From assembly GCA_021209875.1 (NCBI GenBank), contig JAGYVD010000005.1:3386001-3450000 (forward strand): a stretch of 64,000 bases of DNA, read 5' to 3'. The stretch comes from Rosellinia necatrix. Taxonomy: Eukaryota; Ascomycota; Sordariomycetes; Xylariales; Xylariaceae. A model generated the notes under the pieces. The model ran no database searches, had not been told where the DNA came from, and saw only the letters and a list, made by a program, of their open reading frames with translations. Below are positions 49,401-61,727 of the stretch, in pieces. The position numbers and the translations under genes were made by a program. Each line of letters begins with the position of its first letter. The first letter of the stretch is position 1.

Positions 49401-50412
49401 TATCACTATCGTCCTTTTTTCGGGCCACATTCAAATACACTCAAACGGGAAGGAGGGGGGATGAGACAGACTTTCCCTATACTCACTCTCCCAGGCAGCA
49501 TCGTAACTTCCCTACCAACCCCATTTGATTATTTCATTTTGCGTTATTTATTCATGATCTCAGGCATACGGCGGCCCCGTCTGCTGCAAGTCGAGAGCAG
49601 TGCCTTCGCCGACTCGGGAAATTCCCACCAAAACCAACATTCACCATTGACGTTCTTCGATAAACCAGTGTCGAGCCTTTTCATGCTGCTCTCAGAAACT
49701 CTCAGAAACTGCGCCACAGTATTTACGGAGGATCGTTGATAGTGCATGCGCCTCATATATCGTTGGGTGTTTCCCTGCTCGAACATGTAAAAAGCCCCTT
49801 CCCATGCAGGATTAACCTCGGTGGGCTGGTTTGAAGGACACACAGCCATCTCATCGCAAGTTAGGAAGAAACCCGCGTTTTCGCCACACATAGATATCTC
49901 GTGATGAGGGGAGTTAGCTAATTATAAGAAAGCGCAATGAATCTTTGATGGCGAACTAATTAGTACGAAATCCTGGCCCTTTAGGTACAGCCTCCGACCC
50001 GTAGCCCCTTCCTATTTGGTAACCTTCTCGATTGTAGTAGAATTTCTCTGGCTAGTTGGTTTAATCACGAGAAAAAAAGGCTTGCGTCTGTTTGTATACT
50101 TTATCGCTGTGTCAAACTACTGCAATTTTCAGCATCCTCCTTTTCGCCCTGTTGTAAATAGCGTCATCGCACTAATTCTAGTATGAAGGTCACATGACTA
50201 ATACAGCATCAGTGGTTTAGTGGTATAAACCACGAGTGCAACTACATCCTTTCTACTTCCGGACTCGTCGAATTCGAGATACTGAGAGATACCTCACATT
50301 ACAGCAGATTGTGGCCAAGGTACCACAAGATACTTGAGGTCCAGATATGGAGTACAGCATTCGTGCCGACTCTCGAGCATCCAAGAATCCCTTCCCTGTT
50401 CAAAATCTGAAC
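46444..50412. other. 4-kb gene-poor transition zone
   Basis: No supported gene. Composition falls gradually in GC toward the right. Short open frames carry no family-like sequence. It marks the change from the gene-bearing part to the repeat-rich end. A short perfect inverted repeat (GTGGTTTA / TAAACCAC) lies at about 50211-50232. Confidence 0.5.
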
Positions 50413-53100
50413 ATGGCTCCTACGCGCCGCGCAAATCCGAAACTGGCTCACCAAGGCCTCAAGCGTATTCATCCTCGAACTGAGGATGCCTGAGGAGGCA
50501 AATCAGGCTCCCGGAGCCGACCGCGTCGAGACCTGCATCGCATTTCGACTCTGGTATAAATTAGCGAACCGGCAGAGCAGAGACACTTATTCTTCAGTGA
50601 TCCATTCGCCAGTCTCCCTTACCAGAGAAGTGGTCTTGATTCTCCTTTCACTACACCATGGTTCGACAAAAGATCTCGGCTAGCGTATACCTCGAGAGCT
50701 GTTTAGACGCTCAAGGGCTTGCGCCAAAAGTTGCCCTCCCTTTGAAAGCAGATGGAACCTTTAATAAGGAGACTTCATTGGGTGAAAAGGGGAGGTATGG
50801 ACGAAGCAGGATCAAAACTATCTGGGAAGAGTAAGTGCTACGCATTCCTATATTACAAGTTTCGCAGATCAACTCACGCTGTGGTAGGTATCTGGCGCGC
50901 TTCCCCTGGAGTCGAATCTCAGAGCCACGGACTTTGATGGAGTTCATGAGAACTATCGGTCATGGCATGAGGCCTCAAGTATCTCGGAGAAAGAGACTTC
51001 GAGGTAAAACTACCGGCCCAGCCACCAGTTCTCTGATGCAATATTTTGATCTCCTCCAATGCATACTTCTGGAGCAAGGTGCCCCCATTGATACGAAGGT
51101 TGCAGAGCAAGTCCGATTGGTGAGCACTCTATTCGGCATCGTGACGGGCAGTTGTACTTATTTTCATTTGTACTAGTACATACAGAACGAACTGCGAGCG
51201 GAACTCAATTCTCCGTTGCGTGTGCGGCCAAGGCGATGGCCACGAAGACAACACTTTATCTACCTGATGGAGCAGCTCTTAGAGAAGGACTGGACGATTT
51301 TCCCCGTACCTGCTATGCGCATCCATCTGTGGGCATGGGTATCATGCAGTATAGGTAGCGCATCGCGTGTTGGAGAGCTTGTTGAATCCAGCGCACGAGG
51401 CTATAATTGCAACCGGGGTCTCAAATTCGAGGTATGAATCATCTACGAACTGAAGTAGCATCGGTGCAGCTAATTCACCCCTTAGGACTGTAAACTTACC
51501 GTAATTCGCAAGGAAAACGGCCAGCCTGGCTTGGCCTTTGAATTTGAGCGCGACGCCAAAGGCATGACACTTGAGCCAGACCAAAGGTAATGTTGAACCA
51601 TATCTCCAGTACCTCCGACACTGCAGTTTACACAACGCCAGACCACGCCATTCCATTTACGAAGCTCCAGATGGGGAGAGTTTGAAGTTGAACCCTATCT
51701 TCCCAGTACTCGCCATTATCCTGTCGCGCAAAGCACTTCGACACTACGAAACTATTGAAGAGATTCTCCAAATACCTGCGCCGCCTGCGGACGAAACTCT
51801 TCAACTGCTATGGAAAGAAGAAATGCTGTTGCAACCAGTGTTTCCCTGTTTCCGCAGAGGTTAAGGTTTGATTGAGGGAATGGAAACAGCCAACAAAATG
51901 GCCGATCGACTCCGTTCATTGGGCATTTGAGCCGGGTTTCTAGAGCTGCTTACAACCCACGACTTCAGAGCGGAGCATCTATAGCTACTCGGTTAGTTGA
52001 GAGAACCGGCTTAAGGAAAGCACAGTACTGACATGTTTTTCAGACCTGAAGTATAGTGCTGCTTAGCGACAAAGGTTAGCAGGCCATCGAAGCAACAATG
52101 TTTTTAGACGATATTAACTGAAGAATAGCGGTACCGATGGCTTCGGGCTCTTTTTCTACTCTTGGGCTGACAATGAGGTTAACGAGACCCTGCGAGCTGC
52201 CGGTATTGAATACTATCTAGATTTAATTCAGACTTTATCTGCTACTATGGAAGACGGAGTATATATGCGGGAGTGTAGCAGTCGAAAAGCGAAGTTGTAG
52301 ATGGGATGGATCCTAGTAATTGACACGAAGCCCACCGTAGTAGGTAACCACTCGACACTGTGGGTCGTACCTCCCCTTACAGGAGCAGGCGAAGATTAAC
52401 ACTTTTGAGAAGGGATTACTGAAACTTTATCGCGAAAAGCCCTAAAACCGGCGAAAAACAAACTATGGAAACAAAAGAGTAACTTGTTTATAGGTGCTTT
52501 TTCAGATCTGCAACACTAAGGCTGCATCAGGGAAGGTGATCTACTGCGTTTTTTTTTTTGACCGAGTAAGGCATATGATGCCAGAAAGAAATACGATCGC
52601 AGAACTATCTTCTGTTGCTATTTCTTTGCGAAGTCCAGAAGGACTTAGGGCCCTCGATAATATGATCACGCTGTACACAGCAACGTCGGAAATACGAATT
52701 CCTTTAGGCCTTGAAACTTGTTATTGTCTTAAATCTAATAAGGGATGGGATCACGTGTACAGCTGCTCTCTTTTACGCTTGAAGCAGCAGTATGGCACCG
52801 CTGGCTATTGTTTCTTTTGTTAAAAGTGGTATACCGGAGATAGGTGGTCAGACTATTGCGAAAAGCATCTGAGTGACTATAACTTTCGGTCTTTGTAATC
52901 ACGGGATTACCGATCTAGCCTACTTTATAACCCGATCAAACTAGAAGGAGTCCTTGTTACGCCAGGACTTTGCCTATTCTGCTTTTCTAATGACAGCTTG
53001 GAACCATGTCAGAGAGGACGATCGAGGGACGTATCGATATACCTGACCCAGAGTACGAACGAATCAAGTACTACCCTACAAGCCAGTCAGACGTTGCATT
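50413..53100 (+). pseudogene. Decayed DUF3435 tyrosine recombinase (Starship-captain family)
   Basis: Pieces in order match DUF3435 proteins: a start MAPTRRANPKLAHQ; WxxYLARFPW-like and FMRTIGHGM; NELRAELNSPLRVRPRRWPR; SASRVGELVESSARG; VIRKENGQPGLAFEFERDAKGMT; RPRHSIYEAPDG; LNPIFPVLAIILSRKALRHY; a recombinase box LLTTHDFRAE near 51946-51975 (HxxR); MMPERNTIAELSSVAISLRS; and a Cys pair FCFSNDSLEPC. At least three introns remain recognisable (starting near 51121, 51432 and 51588). The frame is interrupted by many stops, e.g. TGA near 50488, TAG near 50706, and TGA and TAG flanking the HxxR box. DUF3435 enzymes of the captain type mobilise Starship elements by recombination at the element's 5' end. 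No cargo boundary was identified. Confidence 0.68.
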
Positions 53101-53264
53101 AGGTTTATTTGTGGATTGGGCGTCGGTCCAGGTTGGATGCAATCCACTTCATGGGTCGCGCAGCATCTCATCCATAGACTGCATCGCATGGTTCAAACGC
53201 GCAGTTGACGACTGTGACTGCTGGTGGTGGTGTTGATAATTGCGGGTTCGGCCTCTCCTTCAAA

Positions 53265-53520
53265 GCTATTTTAGAACAAGAGCCGTTTTGGGACGAGGTC
53301 GTTTTAGAACCAGAGCTATTTTAGAACCAGAGTCGTGACGAGAGTCGTTCTAGAACCAGAGCTGTTCTAGAACCAGAGCCGTTTTAGGACGAGAGTCGTT
53401 CCAGAACCAGAGCTATTTCAGAACAGAGCCGTTTTAGGACGAGAGTCGTTTTAGAACGAGAGTCGTTTTAGGACGAGAGTCGTTCTAGAACCAGAGCTGT
53501 TCTAGAACAGCTCTGGAGGA
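53265..53520. repeat. 17-bp minisatellite, about 14 units
   Basis: Tandem units of consensus AGAGYYRTTYTAGRACS, most of them 17 bp; one unit is shortened (AGAGTCGTGACG) and a few lack one base. Many units contain the palindrome TTCTAGAA or TTTTAGAA. The array ends with an inverted half unit (AGAACAGCTCT). Confidence 0.92.
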
Positions 53521-53564
53521 CAAGAGTTGAAAAATGGAACGACTCTGGCGGACAGAACCCGGTA

Positions 53565-54215
53565 TTGGTTCCAGATCAACACCGACGACGCGGACAAAGA
53601 GGCCAGCGCCAAGCTGGAGGAGGTTTTGGATGTCTTCATTCATATGTTTTTAGAGGGTCTGGCTTAGTACCTTTCGACCCTCAATCAGTCATTTCAAAGC
53701 TTGATGTGAGGTTGAGGTCGCCGTCGCCAAATATCGCCCCCTTGGATCTACCTGAACCTTGGGTCGCGCAAACGCCAAAAACATCACGAGAATCAATCGC
53801 ACAATCTACCTTGATTAAGAGGAGGATCTCTGAACATCAAGGAAGCTCTCCGACCAAAATCTGTAGTGCAGTGGACCAACTTGCGAAAGCAAATCAAATG
53901 TTAGCGCATCAACTTGTACTTATTAGCGATGAAGTGCGTAGCCTTCGTAAGGCAAATGAGGCACTTAGCAAGCGCCGGAGGACTAAAAAAAGGCGACTAC
54001 AATATGGAGGAGCCCTTGATGAAGAGGAAGGATTAGATTTAATCTCTCAAAGGGACGCGGTAGATTATGTACGGCAAGATAGGTCACGAAATCGTGGTAG
54101 TGGTGAAGCTGTTCTGTCGCGGCAGCGACGATGTGGTAGATGCGGCAACCCTGGTTATAATGCTAGAACTTGCGAGATAGAGGTAGATTTGTCTGGAGAA
54201 TCTGATTTTAATTGA
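53565..54215 (+). pseudogene. C-terminal part of a pogo-like DDE transposase
   Basis: 216 residues matching the tail of fungal pogo/Fot-type transposases: FRGSGLVPFDPQSVISKLDV, LRSPSPNI, PWVAQTPKTSRES, SAVDQLAKANQMLAHQLVLI, EVRSLRKANEALSKRRR and a final zinc-knuckle-like RCGRCGNPGYNARTC. The DDE catalytic core is absent. The first 30 residues (GQRGQRQAGG) are not family-like, so the fragment probably begins at FRGSG near 53652. In the knuckle the usual His is Tyr (TAT), consistent with a C-to-T change of CAT. Candidate right end of the element: the non-AT sequence at about 54270-54307. No left end was found. Confidence 0.8.
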
Positions 54216-54309
54216 ATTTTAATGATTGCATTAATAGTTGTAAAGTTATTAATGATTAAATGTTGTATAGTCGCGAAAAGTGCACCACTTGCTTGTGAAC
54301 CACGTTATA

Positions 54310-56248
54310 AGCTAACCACACAGGCCACGGGTAACACTCTTACGGGCTATTTAACGCCACTTTATTAACGCGTTGACGCGTATTTTAGTAATTTTATTTA
54401 ATTTATTAATTTATTTTTAATTTTTATTTAATATTTAATTTATTAGTATTATTAGAATCGCCTGTTTTTTTTTTTTTTTAGCGATGCTGGCTTTATTTTA
54501 AAAAATATATATAAAAGCTGTAATTTATAACGTTTAATTTAGTATGTTTATCTGTGGAGCAGTATTTAAATAAAATGTATAACATATTTATTTATAACGC
54601 TGTTTTTAAAGTATTCCGACTTAAAAAAAAAAAATTAATAAAAGCTTTTAAGCTTTATTATTATATTTAAAATATTAATTAGCTATTTAATGTATTAGCT
54701 AGGCTAAATTAAGCTACGTATTTAGCCTGACTAAGTTGCAGATAATAATTTAACAGGCTTTAGCTGCTTTATTTAGCTTTTAAATACTTGGGCTAACGTA
54801 ATATTATTAATTTTTAGTTTAAAACTTGTTTATATAGTTAATAAAATATTATATTATTAATTATTAACATATAAACAGAGCTACAGCTTAAAATATATAC
54901 GTTTTTTTTAACTGCTTAAATATAAAAAAAATAGCTAATATTTTATTAAATTATATATATAATATAAACAAAATAAATATTAGTTAAAATGTTAATAGCG
55001 ATTATTAGGTTATTATATTAAATAATTAATAAAAGTATTTAAAAAAACTAAAAAAAAAAAATTATTATTTTAAAATATATTAATATTTTTAATAATAGTT
55101 TTCTGCCGCTTTTAATTTTTAAAAGTATTAACATGCAAAATTAATAGTTTTTAAATAATAACGCTAAAATATAAAATAACTAATAGTTTTAAACTTTATT
55201 TAATAAATAAACTTATAATTAAATAAATATAAATTAGCTTAAAAATATTTTTATTTTATATATTTAAAATTTTATAATAATATATAAATAGCATTAATAT
55301 ATAATAAATATAATTTATATATAAACAATAAATTTTTAACTTTTATATAGCAAATAAAGTTTAGTTAATATTTTATAAGCTTTATTATAATTATATTTTA
55401 TAGCTTTTAAACGTTAATATTTTTTTTACAGTTAAAAAAAAGCTAAAAAAGCTGCTATAAAAAACTTTAAACGTAACGTTTAATATTATAAGTATAAAAA
55501 AAAATATTTTATTATATTATTAGCAAACTAAGCTTAAAACTTTAAATGTTTAATAAATTAAAAACGTTTAAAAAACAGCTAAAATATATTTAAAAAACTG
55601 TTTAAAGCTGTTATTATTAAAATATATAATATTAAAAACAAAAAAAGTTTTAAAAGTTAGTTTTAAAAGCTTTTTGCTGGTTTAAAAGCTTTTAATACCG
55701 GATTTTTTAAATAAAATAGTTTTAATACTGCTTATAATACTTACTAATAGTTAAAAACTATATAAAATAAGCTAAAAATTAAATATTAAAATATTTTTAG
55801 TTTTTAAAGCTTTATATAAACTGTTAATTTATAAAACTTTTAAAACTTTAAACTAACAGGCTTAAAAAATTGTTAATTTTTAAGCTTAAATTAATTTTTA
55901 TAAAAAAAAAGCTTTAAAAAATATTAAACCGGCTTATTAAATAATTAAATAAACGCCTAAAAAGCAGTTTATAGCTATAATTAATATATAAAAAGCTAAA
56001 CAGAAATTAAAAAGTTAAATTATATATATAAATAAGGCCAGCGATTACAATATAATTTCTGATTTTAAAACTATAAATAACAGCCTAATTAAGCCGGCAA
56101 ATAAAATATAAAACTATATTATCGTTAAAACAGCCGATTAAAAATATATTATTATTAAAATCGGTTATTTAGCTAGTTTTTAATTAAATTAGTTATATTT
56201 AAGTGGAGTGGCCCGTAAGGGTGTTGCCTGTGGCCTGTGTGGTTAGCT
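54310..56248. mobile_element. AT-decayed DNA transposon with terminal inverted repeats
   Basis: The left end begins AGCTAACCACACAGGCC and the right end finishes with its complement, GGCCTGTGTGGTTAGCT. Similarity extends about 40 bp inward (both contain ACACYCTTACGGGC when read from the end). Each end is flanked by TA (54308-54309 and 56249-56250), the target-site duplication of Tc1/mariner/pogo elements. The 1.9-kb interior has lost any readable transposase. Mismatches between the two ends are mainly transitions. Confidence 0.82.
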
Positions 56249-57036
56249 TATATAATAATTGATTAAGTTCTACTAGGGTTAGGGCTCCACCACCTAACTT
56301 TCTTTTTTATAACCCTAACTCTTAGGCATATTAAGCTTAAAATAGCCTTAAATTTATTTATTAGAACAAAAAAAAAATAACAGATTAAACATTTTAATAT
56401 TAAAAAAACGCTTAAAAGCTGTAATAATATTATATTTATAACAATGCTTCTTTGTTTTAAAGCTAATAACGCAGCAAAAAATATATAAGCTAAAGTTTTA
56501 TTTTTAATAATTATATAAACTAAATTTTTTAGCAATATAAATAATATTATAATTTTTAGCTTGCTATTAACTTATATTTATATTAAATTAAATTTGCAAC
56601 TTTTTTTAAAAAAACAAACTAAAGCTAATATAGCAAGCATTTTTCTGCTTTTAAAAAAAAAAATCGCTTAATATAAGCTACGCTTTTATTTATAACGTTT
56701 TAAACATAAAAAAAAAAAAAAACTTTAGTTAAACTAATTTAAATTTAAAATTAAGTTAAATTTAGCTTATTTAAAAAGTTTAAACTTAAATTTTAAATCT
56801 GCTAAAATATATAAATTATTTTTTATAATTTAATTAATAACGGGCTAGTTTTTTAAAATTAATTCAAAGCAAATTATAATAATATTTTGCAGCAATTTTA
56901 AACTAATAAACTTAATTAAGCTATAAACAAAAAATATATATACTTTAAATATAGCTACAGCTTTATATATAAATAGTATAGTTTACTAAGGGTAGTGTGG
57001 TATTGAGTCTGTAAAAGTGTGATGTAGATTAGATGG

Positions 57037-57067
57037 AGGCTTCTGGTCCCGCAGGGACCAGAAGCCT
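57037..57067. repeat. Perfect hairpin, 14-bp stem, 3-nt loop
   Basis: Arms 57037-57050 (AGGCTTCTGGTCCC) and 57054-57067 are exact complements around loop GCA. It is GC-rich inside an otherwise AT-only stretch. Confidence 0.95.
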
Positions 57068-57100
57068 TTTAGGCTAGGTTACCTTATCTAAGCTACACAA

Positions 57101-57135
57101 TCCTTATCTAGCTAGCTCCGCTAGCTAGATAAGGA
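57101..57135. repeat. Perfect hairpin, 16-bp stem, 3-nt loop
   Basis: Arms 57101-57116 (TCCTTATCTAGCTAGC) and 57120-57135 are exact complements around loop TCC. It lies 33 bp after the first hairpin, in the same non-AT island. Confidence 0.95.
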
Positions 57136-60100
57136 GCCCCCCCTTTCCTGACTGTGTCAATAAACTAAAAAAAAAATATTATAATATAAATAATATTTTT
57201 TAAACTAAAAGCATATAAAAACAATATTTTTATTTAAATATAAAATTTTTAATTTTTATAACGATTTATATATAATTATTTAAATTATAATTATATATAG
57301 CTTTAATTATAAATAATTTTATTTATATAATATATAAGTTAAGTTTAATATATAAACTAAAAGTAGTAATTTTTTTACAGCAGTTTATATAAAATATTAT
57401 TTAATAACTTTATATATAATTATTTTATAATTAAAATAAAATTAAAAATAAAAATTTAATTATTTATTAATTATAGCTTTAAAACCATAAACTATATTAA
57501 TTTAATAATAAATTAAATTAAAAATAATTTAAATTTAAATATATTTTATTAAAAAATAAATTTTATAATAAATAAAATAATTATAACTATATTAAAACTA
57601 GCCTAGTTTTATACTGCTATAAACATATATGCTGCTACTATAAAAATATATATAAAAAACCAGCTTATATTAAAAAAAAAGCTTAAAATAAGTTAACTGT
57701 TTTATAATTTAATTATAGCTTAATAATTTAATTAAAACTTAACCTGTATTTATTTTAAAAATAACTTAAGATATTATTAATTATTTAAACCTGCAGTAAA
57801 TATAATATTAAAGTTTAAAGTTTTTAATTAAATAAACTTTTTATTTATAGCTTTTTTAATTTTTTTAACTTAAATTTTAATAAAAAACGTTATAAAACTA
57901 TTTAAACAACTTAAAAAAATTATTAATTAATATTTTATGCTATAAAGTTTATTTAAGCTGTAAAAGCTATTTTAATTTAAACTGTTTAAATAATTTAAAA
58001 TTAGCTAATAAAAACTATTTAATAATTAAATAATAAATCGAAGCAGATTTAACGTAAAATTAAATTATAAAATAAAATAATTCTGCAGGCCTGGTTTGTT
58101 TTTTTTTAGGCCTAGTTTTAAAATTTTTTAAAAAATAACGTTAGATATATTATTTATTTTTTTTTAAAAACAGCTTAATTAATAATTAAATCTGATTTAA
58201 AATAGCAGCGCTTAAATATTTAATAATATAATAAGTGTTTAATTTAATTTAAGCTGCAGGTTTAAACGTATATTTTATTAAAAAACTTAAAAACGCGTTT
58301 TAATTAATTTTAGTTATATTTTTATAATAAATACTATTTAAATTTAAATAAAAATTAAAGTTTTTTATAAACATTATTTTTATTTAATTTATATATAGTT
58401 TTTTATTTTTAATTTATTTATTAAAAGTTTATATTAAATTTTAAAAGTTTTTTTTGTTTATATTAATAATATATTATTTAAATAATTTTATTTTTATAAT
58501 ATTTGCGTTATATATTTAAAAATATTTAATATTTATTAAAAATATAACTGTTTTTAAACGCATTAAACTTAATTTTAAACTATAATAAAAACTATAAAAA
58601 TATTTATATAAAAGTTTTTAATATTAAAATTAATACGTTTTTAATATAAATATAGCTTGCTAATAAAAAAATAAAAAATAAAACAAATTATATTTAAAAT
58701 AATATTAAAACCGCAGATATTTTATAAAAAATTAAAAAGTTGCAAGCTATTTAAGTTTTTATATTATAATTATTTTAATCAGCAGAGCTTTTTTTATAAT
58801 ATATAAATATTACTGTTTAAATTTAGCTTGCAGCTGTTTTAACTATTATTTAAATATATAGTATAGAACTTTATTTAATTGTTTAACGTTTTAAAAATTT
58901 TAATAAAATATTTATATTAAATATAAACAACTGTTTAATTTATTATTTATTTATAAATGTTTTAAAATTAAAATTTAATAAATTTTAATTTAAAATAAAA
59001 ATAAACATTTATAATTAACATATAACGTTATTTATTTTTAAAACTAAGCTTATAATTATTTATATTTTAAAAATAAAGCATTATAAAATATTAATATTTT
59101 TAAAATTATAATAATTTAAATCGCGTTTTAATATTAATATATATATTAAACGTTTAATATTATAATTATTTATATAAATAATATAACTATATAAGCTGAT
59201 TTAATTAATATATTTATAAAAAAAATTTATTATTATATTTATTTTATAAAATATTTGTTTTAGCTATATAAAATAATATCTGCTTTTAAATTAAACAGGT
59301 TATATTATAAAATAATAGTTTAATTAATGCTTTATTTTAAACTAAATTTATAATAATTATTAACTTATGCTTTAATTAATAGTTTTTATTAAAAATAATT
59401 TAATTTTGCGTTTTTAAACAAAATTTAAAGTAATAATTTATTTTGTTTTAAAAATAATTATATTTGTTTATTATATATAAGTTTAATAAATTTAATTTAA
59501 AGAATATATAATATTATAATAAACTTATATAAAAACTAATATTTTTATTAAAATAAGCCAGCTTAGCCTGTATTAACATAAATTTTTGTTTTATATATAT
59601 ATAACTATATATTTAGTTTTTTATAACAGCTTGTTTAAAGCTTAATTTTAAATAAATATATATCTGCGTTATATTTAATTTATATTAACTTATTTTTAAA
59701 CATATAAGTTTTTAAATATTTATATATTAAACATTTAATTTAAAAAGCAGCATATTTTTTTTTTTATAAATAAAGCAACTTTATTAAAGCCCCGATTTTA
59801 AAATAATTTTTAATTAAATTAATATTAAATAAAACAATAGCAAATAAAAACTTATATAATAAACTAATAATTAACGCAGCTTTTATAATAGCTTGGCATA
59901 ACTTTTTATAGCTAAATAAAATTATATATAATAAATCTAACCTGTAAAAACTTTATAAATAAGCCGCTTTAGGCCTATTAAAATTATTAATTTAATTTTT
60001 AATAAATAAAAACTATTTTTAAATATTATTATATAAAATAAAAACAAATAAAAATATTTTAAAATAAACATAATAATAAACGTTATAAATAGCTTATTAT

Positions 60101-60923
60101 ATTTAGTTATTTATATAATAAACTTTTAAAATAAAACATTATTTTAATATATATACGCGATTTATTATTATTTTTTATTTTATATATAACGTTTTTAAAA
60201 ATTAAAATATTTTAGATTTTATAGAACCGCTTATTATATTTAAAAATTAATTATAACATATATTCAAGTTATAGTTTTAAATAAAACGTTGTTTAATATA
60301 TATATAATATAAATATAAATAAAAATAATATAAAATTTTTAAGCTATTAAATATTAAACGTAATAAAACGCTACTATAAAACGTTTTTAATTAAAATATT
60401 AAAAATTAATAAACGTTTTATATTTAATATAAGCTTAAATTATTTTGGATTATAAAACTAATAAAAATAAAATTTTAAGTATATTTATTATTTTATTTTA
60501 AAAGCTTATTTAATATTAAATACGCGTTAAATTTATTTTTATTAATAAATAAATAAATATATTTAGCATAAATATTAAATTTGTTGCAAATTTGCTTTTA
60601 ATTTTAATAAAATCCAGCAGTAGTATATTTAACCAACTATATAGCAAATTTGCAGCAAATTTGCTTTAAACTATTAAATAAAAAAATATATATACTATTA
60701 TATATTAAAATTATATTAAGTTTATAATAAAACATAAAATAATTAGATTATTTAAAAATATTTTATATTATATATTTTTATTTAACGTTTAAGCTATTAT
60801 ATATTAAATTTAAGCTTAATTTACAGCTAATTTATTTATTAATAGCTTCTGGTGTTAAAATATTTAAAAAAAAACTTTTATTAAGCAAATTTATATTTTT
60901 TTTGCTACAACTTTTATTATTTA

Positions 60924-60924
<1 letters not shown>

Positions 60925-60975
<51 letters not shown>
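60925..60975. repeat. ATT trinucleotide microsatellite
   Basis: About 16-17 uninterrupted ATT units directly before the first copy of the 270-bp duplicated segment. It generates a spurious Leu-rich open frame. Confidence 0.93.
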
Positions 60976-60982
60976 GTCACAT

Positions 60983-61259
60983 GCACACGCAAGCCCTGCA
61001 GGCCCCACGCGGCGGACTGCACCCGCGCGCGCGCGCTACGCGACACGAATCCCCGACCGAATTCGAACACAAATACGGCCAGTCCGGAAAAACAGCCTCC
61101 GGCTATCTATATAAGGGTAGGAAACTAACCACTAAAGAGTTGACCTGTACAACGAAACGCAAGCCGAATAGTCAGTCTATCCGCACGTCTGGTTTCTTCC
61201 ACTCGCAACTCTCACCTTTTCGCAATTTTCATCACGCTCGCAAGCTTGCTTCAAGCCCT
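60983..61259. repeat. Dispersed repeat copy 1 (less mutated)
   Basis: 277-bp segment from CACACGCAAGCCCTGCAG to TTCAAGCCCT. It has normal composition and contains a TATA-like CTATATAAGGG at about 61106-61116. Related to copy 2 by substitutions only of the C-to-T / G-to-A type plus small length changes. It could be part of a retroelement LTR or promoter; no coding sequence is linked to it. Confidence 0.85.
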
Positions 61260-61703
61260 CTAAATTTATTAAAATTTTTAAATATTATTTTTATTTAATA
61301 TTTAAACAATAAAACAAATACTAACTTATTATTAAAACTACTACTGCTAGCTAGCGTTTTTTATAAAAACATTGCTATATATATTTAATTTTAAAGCCCC
61401 TATAAAACTTAAAAAAAAAAATTACTTAAATTCTTACGCAAATAAAATGCTAGCTTTAAAAAACTTCTTCTATAAATAGTTCTGCGCCTTATAATAAGTT
61501 ATAAAAAAGTCGCACTATAATTAACAACTACTTAAGCTCTAGTTTTCCTCTCCTTTTAAAAAAGCTTACTAAAAGACCTCTACTTCAAAAGTCTTTTTTT
61601 TAATAAAGTCTAATAAAATATAAATAAAGCCTATTATATAAAACAAAAGTTATAGACCTACTTAATATATATACAGGTCTTTTATATAATATTAATAGCT
61701 TAG

Positions 61704-61727
61704 CATATATATATATATATATATATA
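61704..61727. repeat. AT dinucleotide run
   Basis: About twelve AT units between the two 270-bp repeat copies. Nearby, two partly similar segments (AAAACAAAAG followed by TACTTAATATATATA) suggest another short local duplication. Confidence 0.8.

Noticed and set aside
50205..50290. tRNA-Gly-like start (GCATCAGTGGTTTAGTGG)
   Set aside because: The A-box resemblance overlaps a simple hairpin (GTGGTTTA / TAAACCAC), and no matching acceptor stem or good B box follows.
60902..61114. Leu-rich 70-codon frame
   Set aside because: Its first half is translation of the ATT microsatellite and the rest runs into the dispersed repeat.
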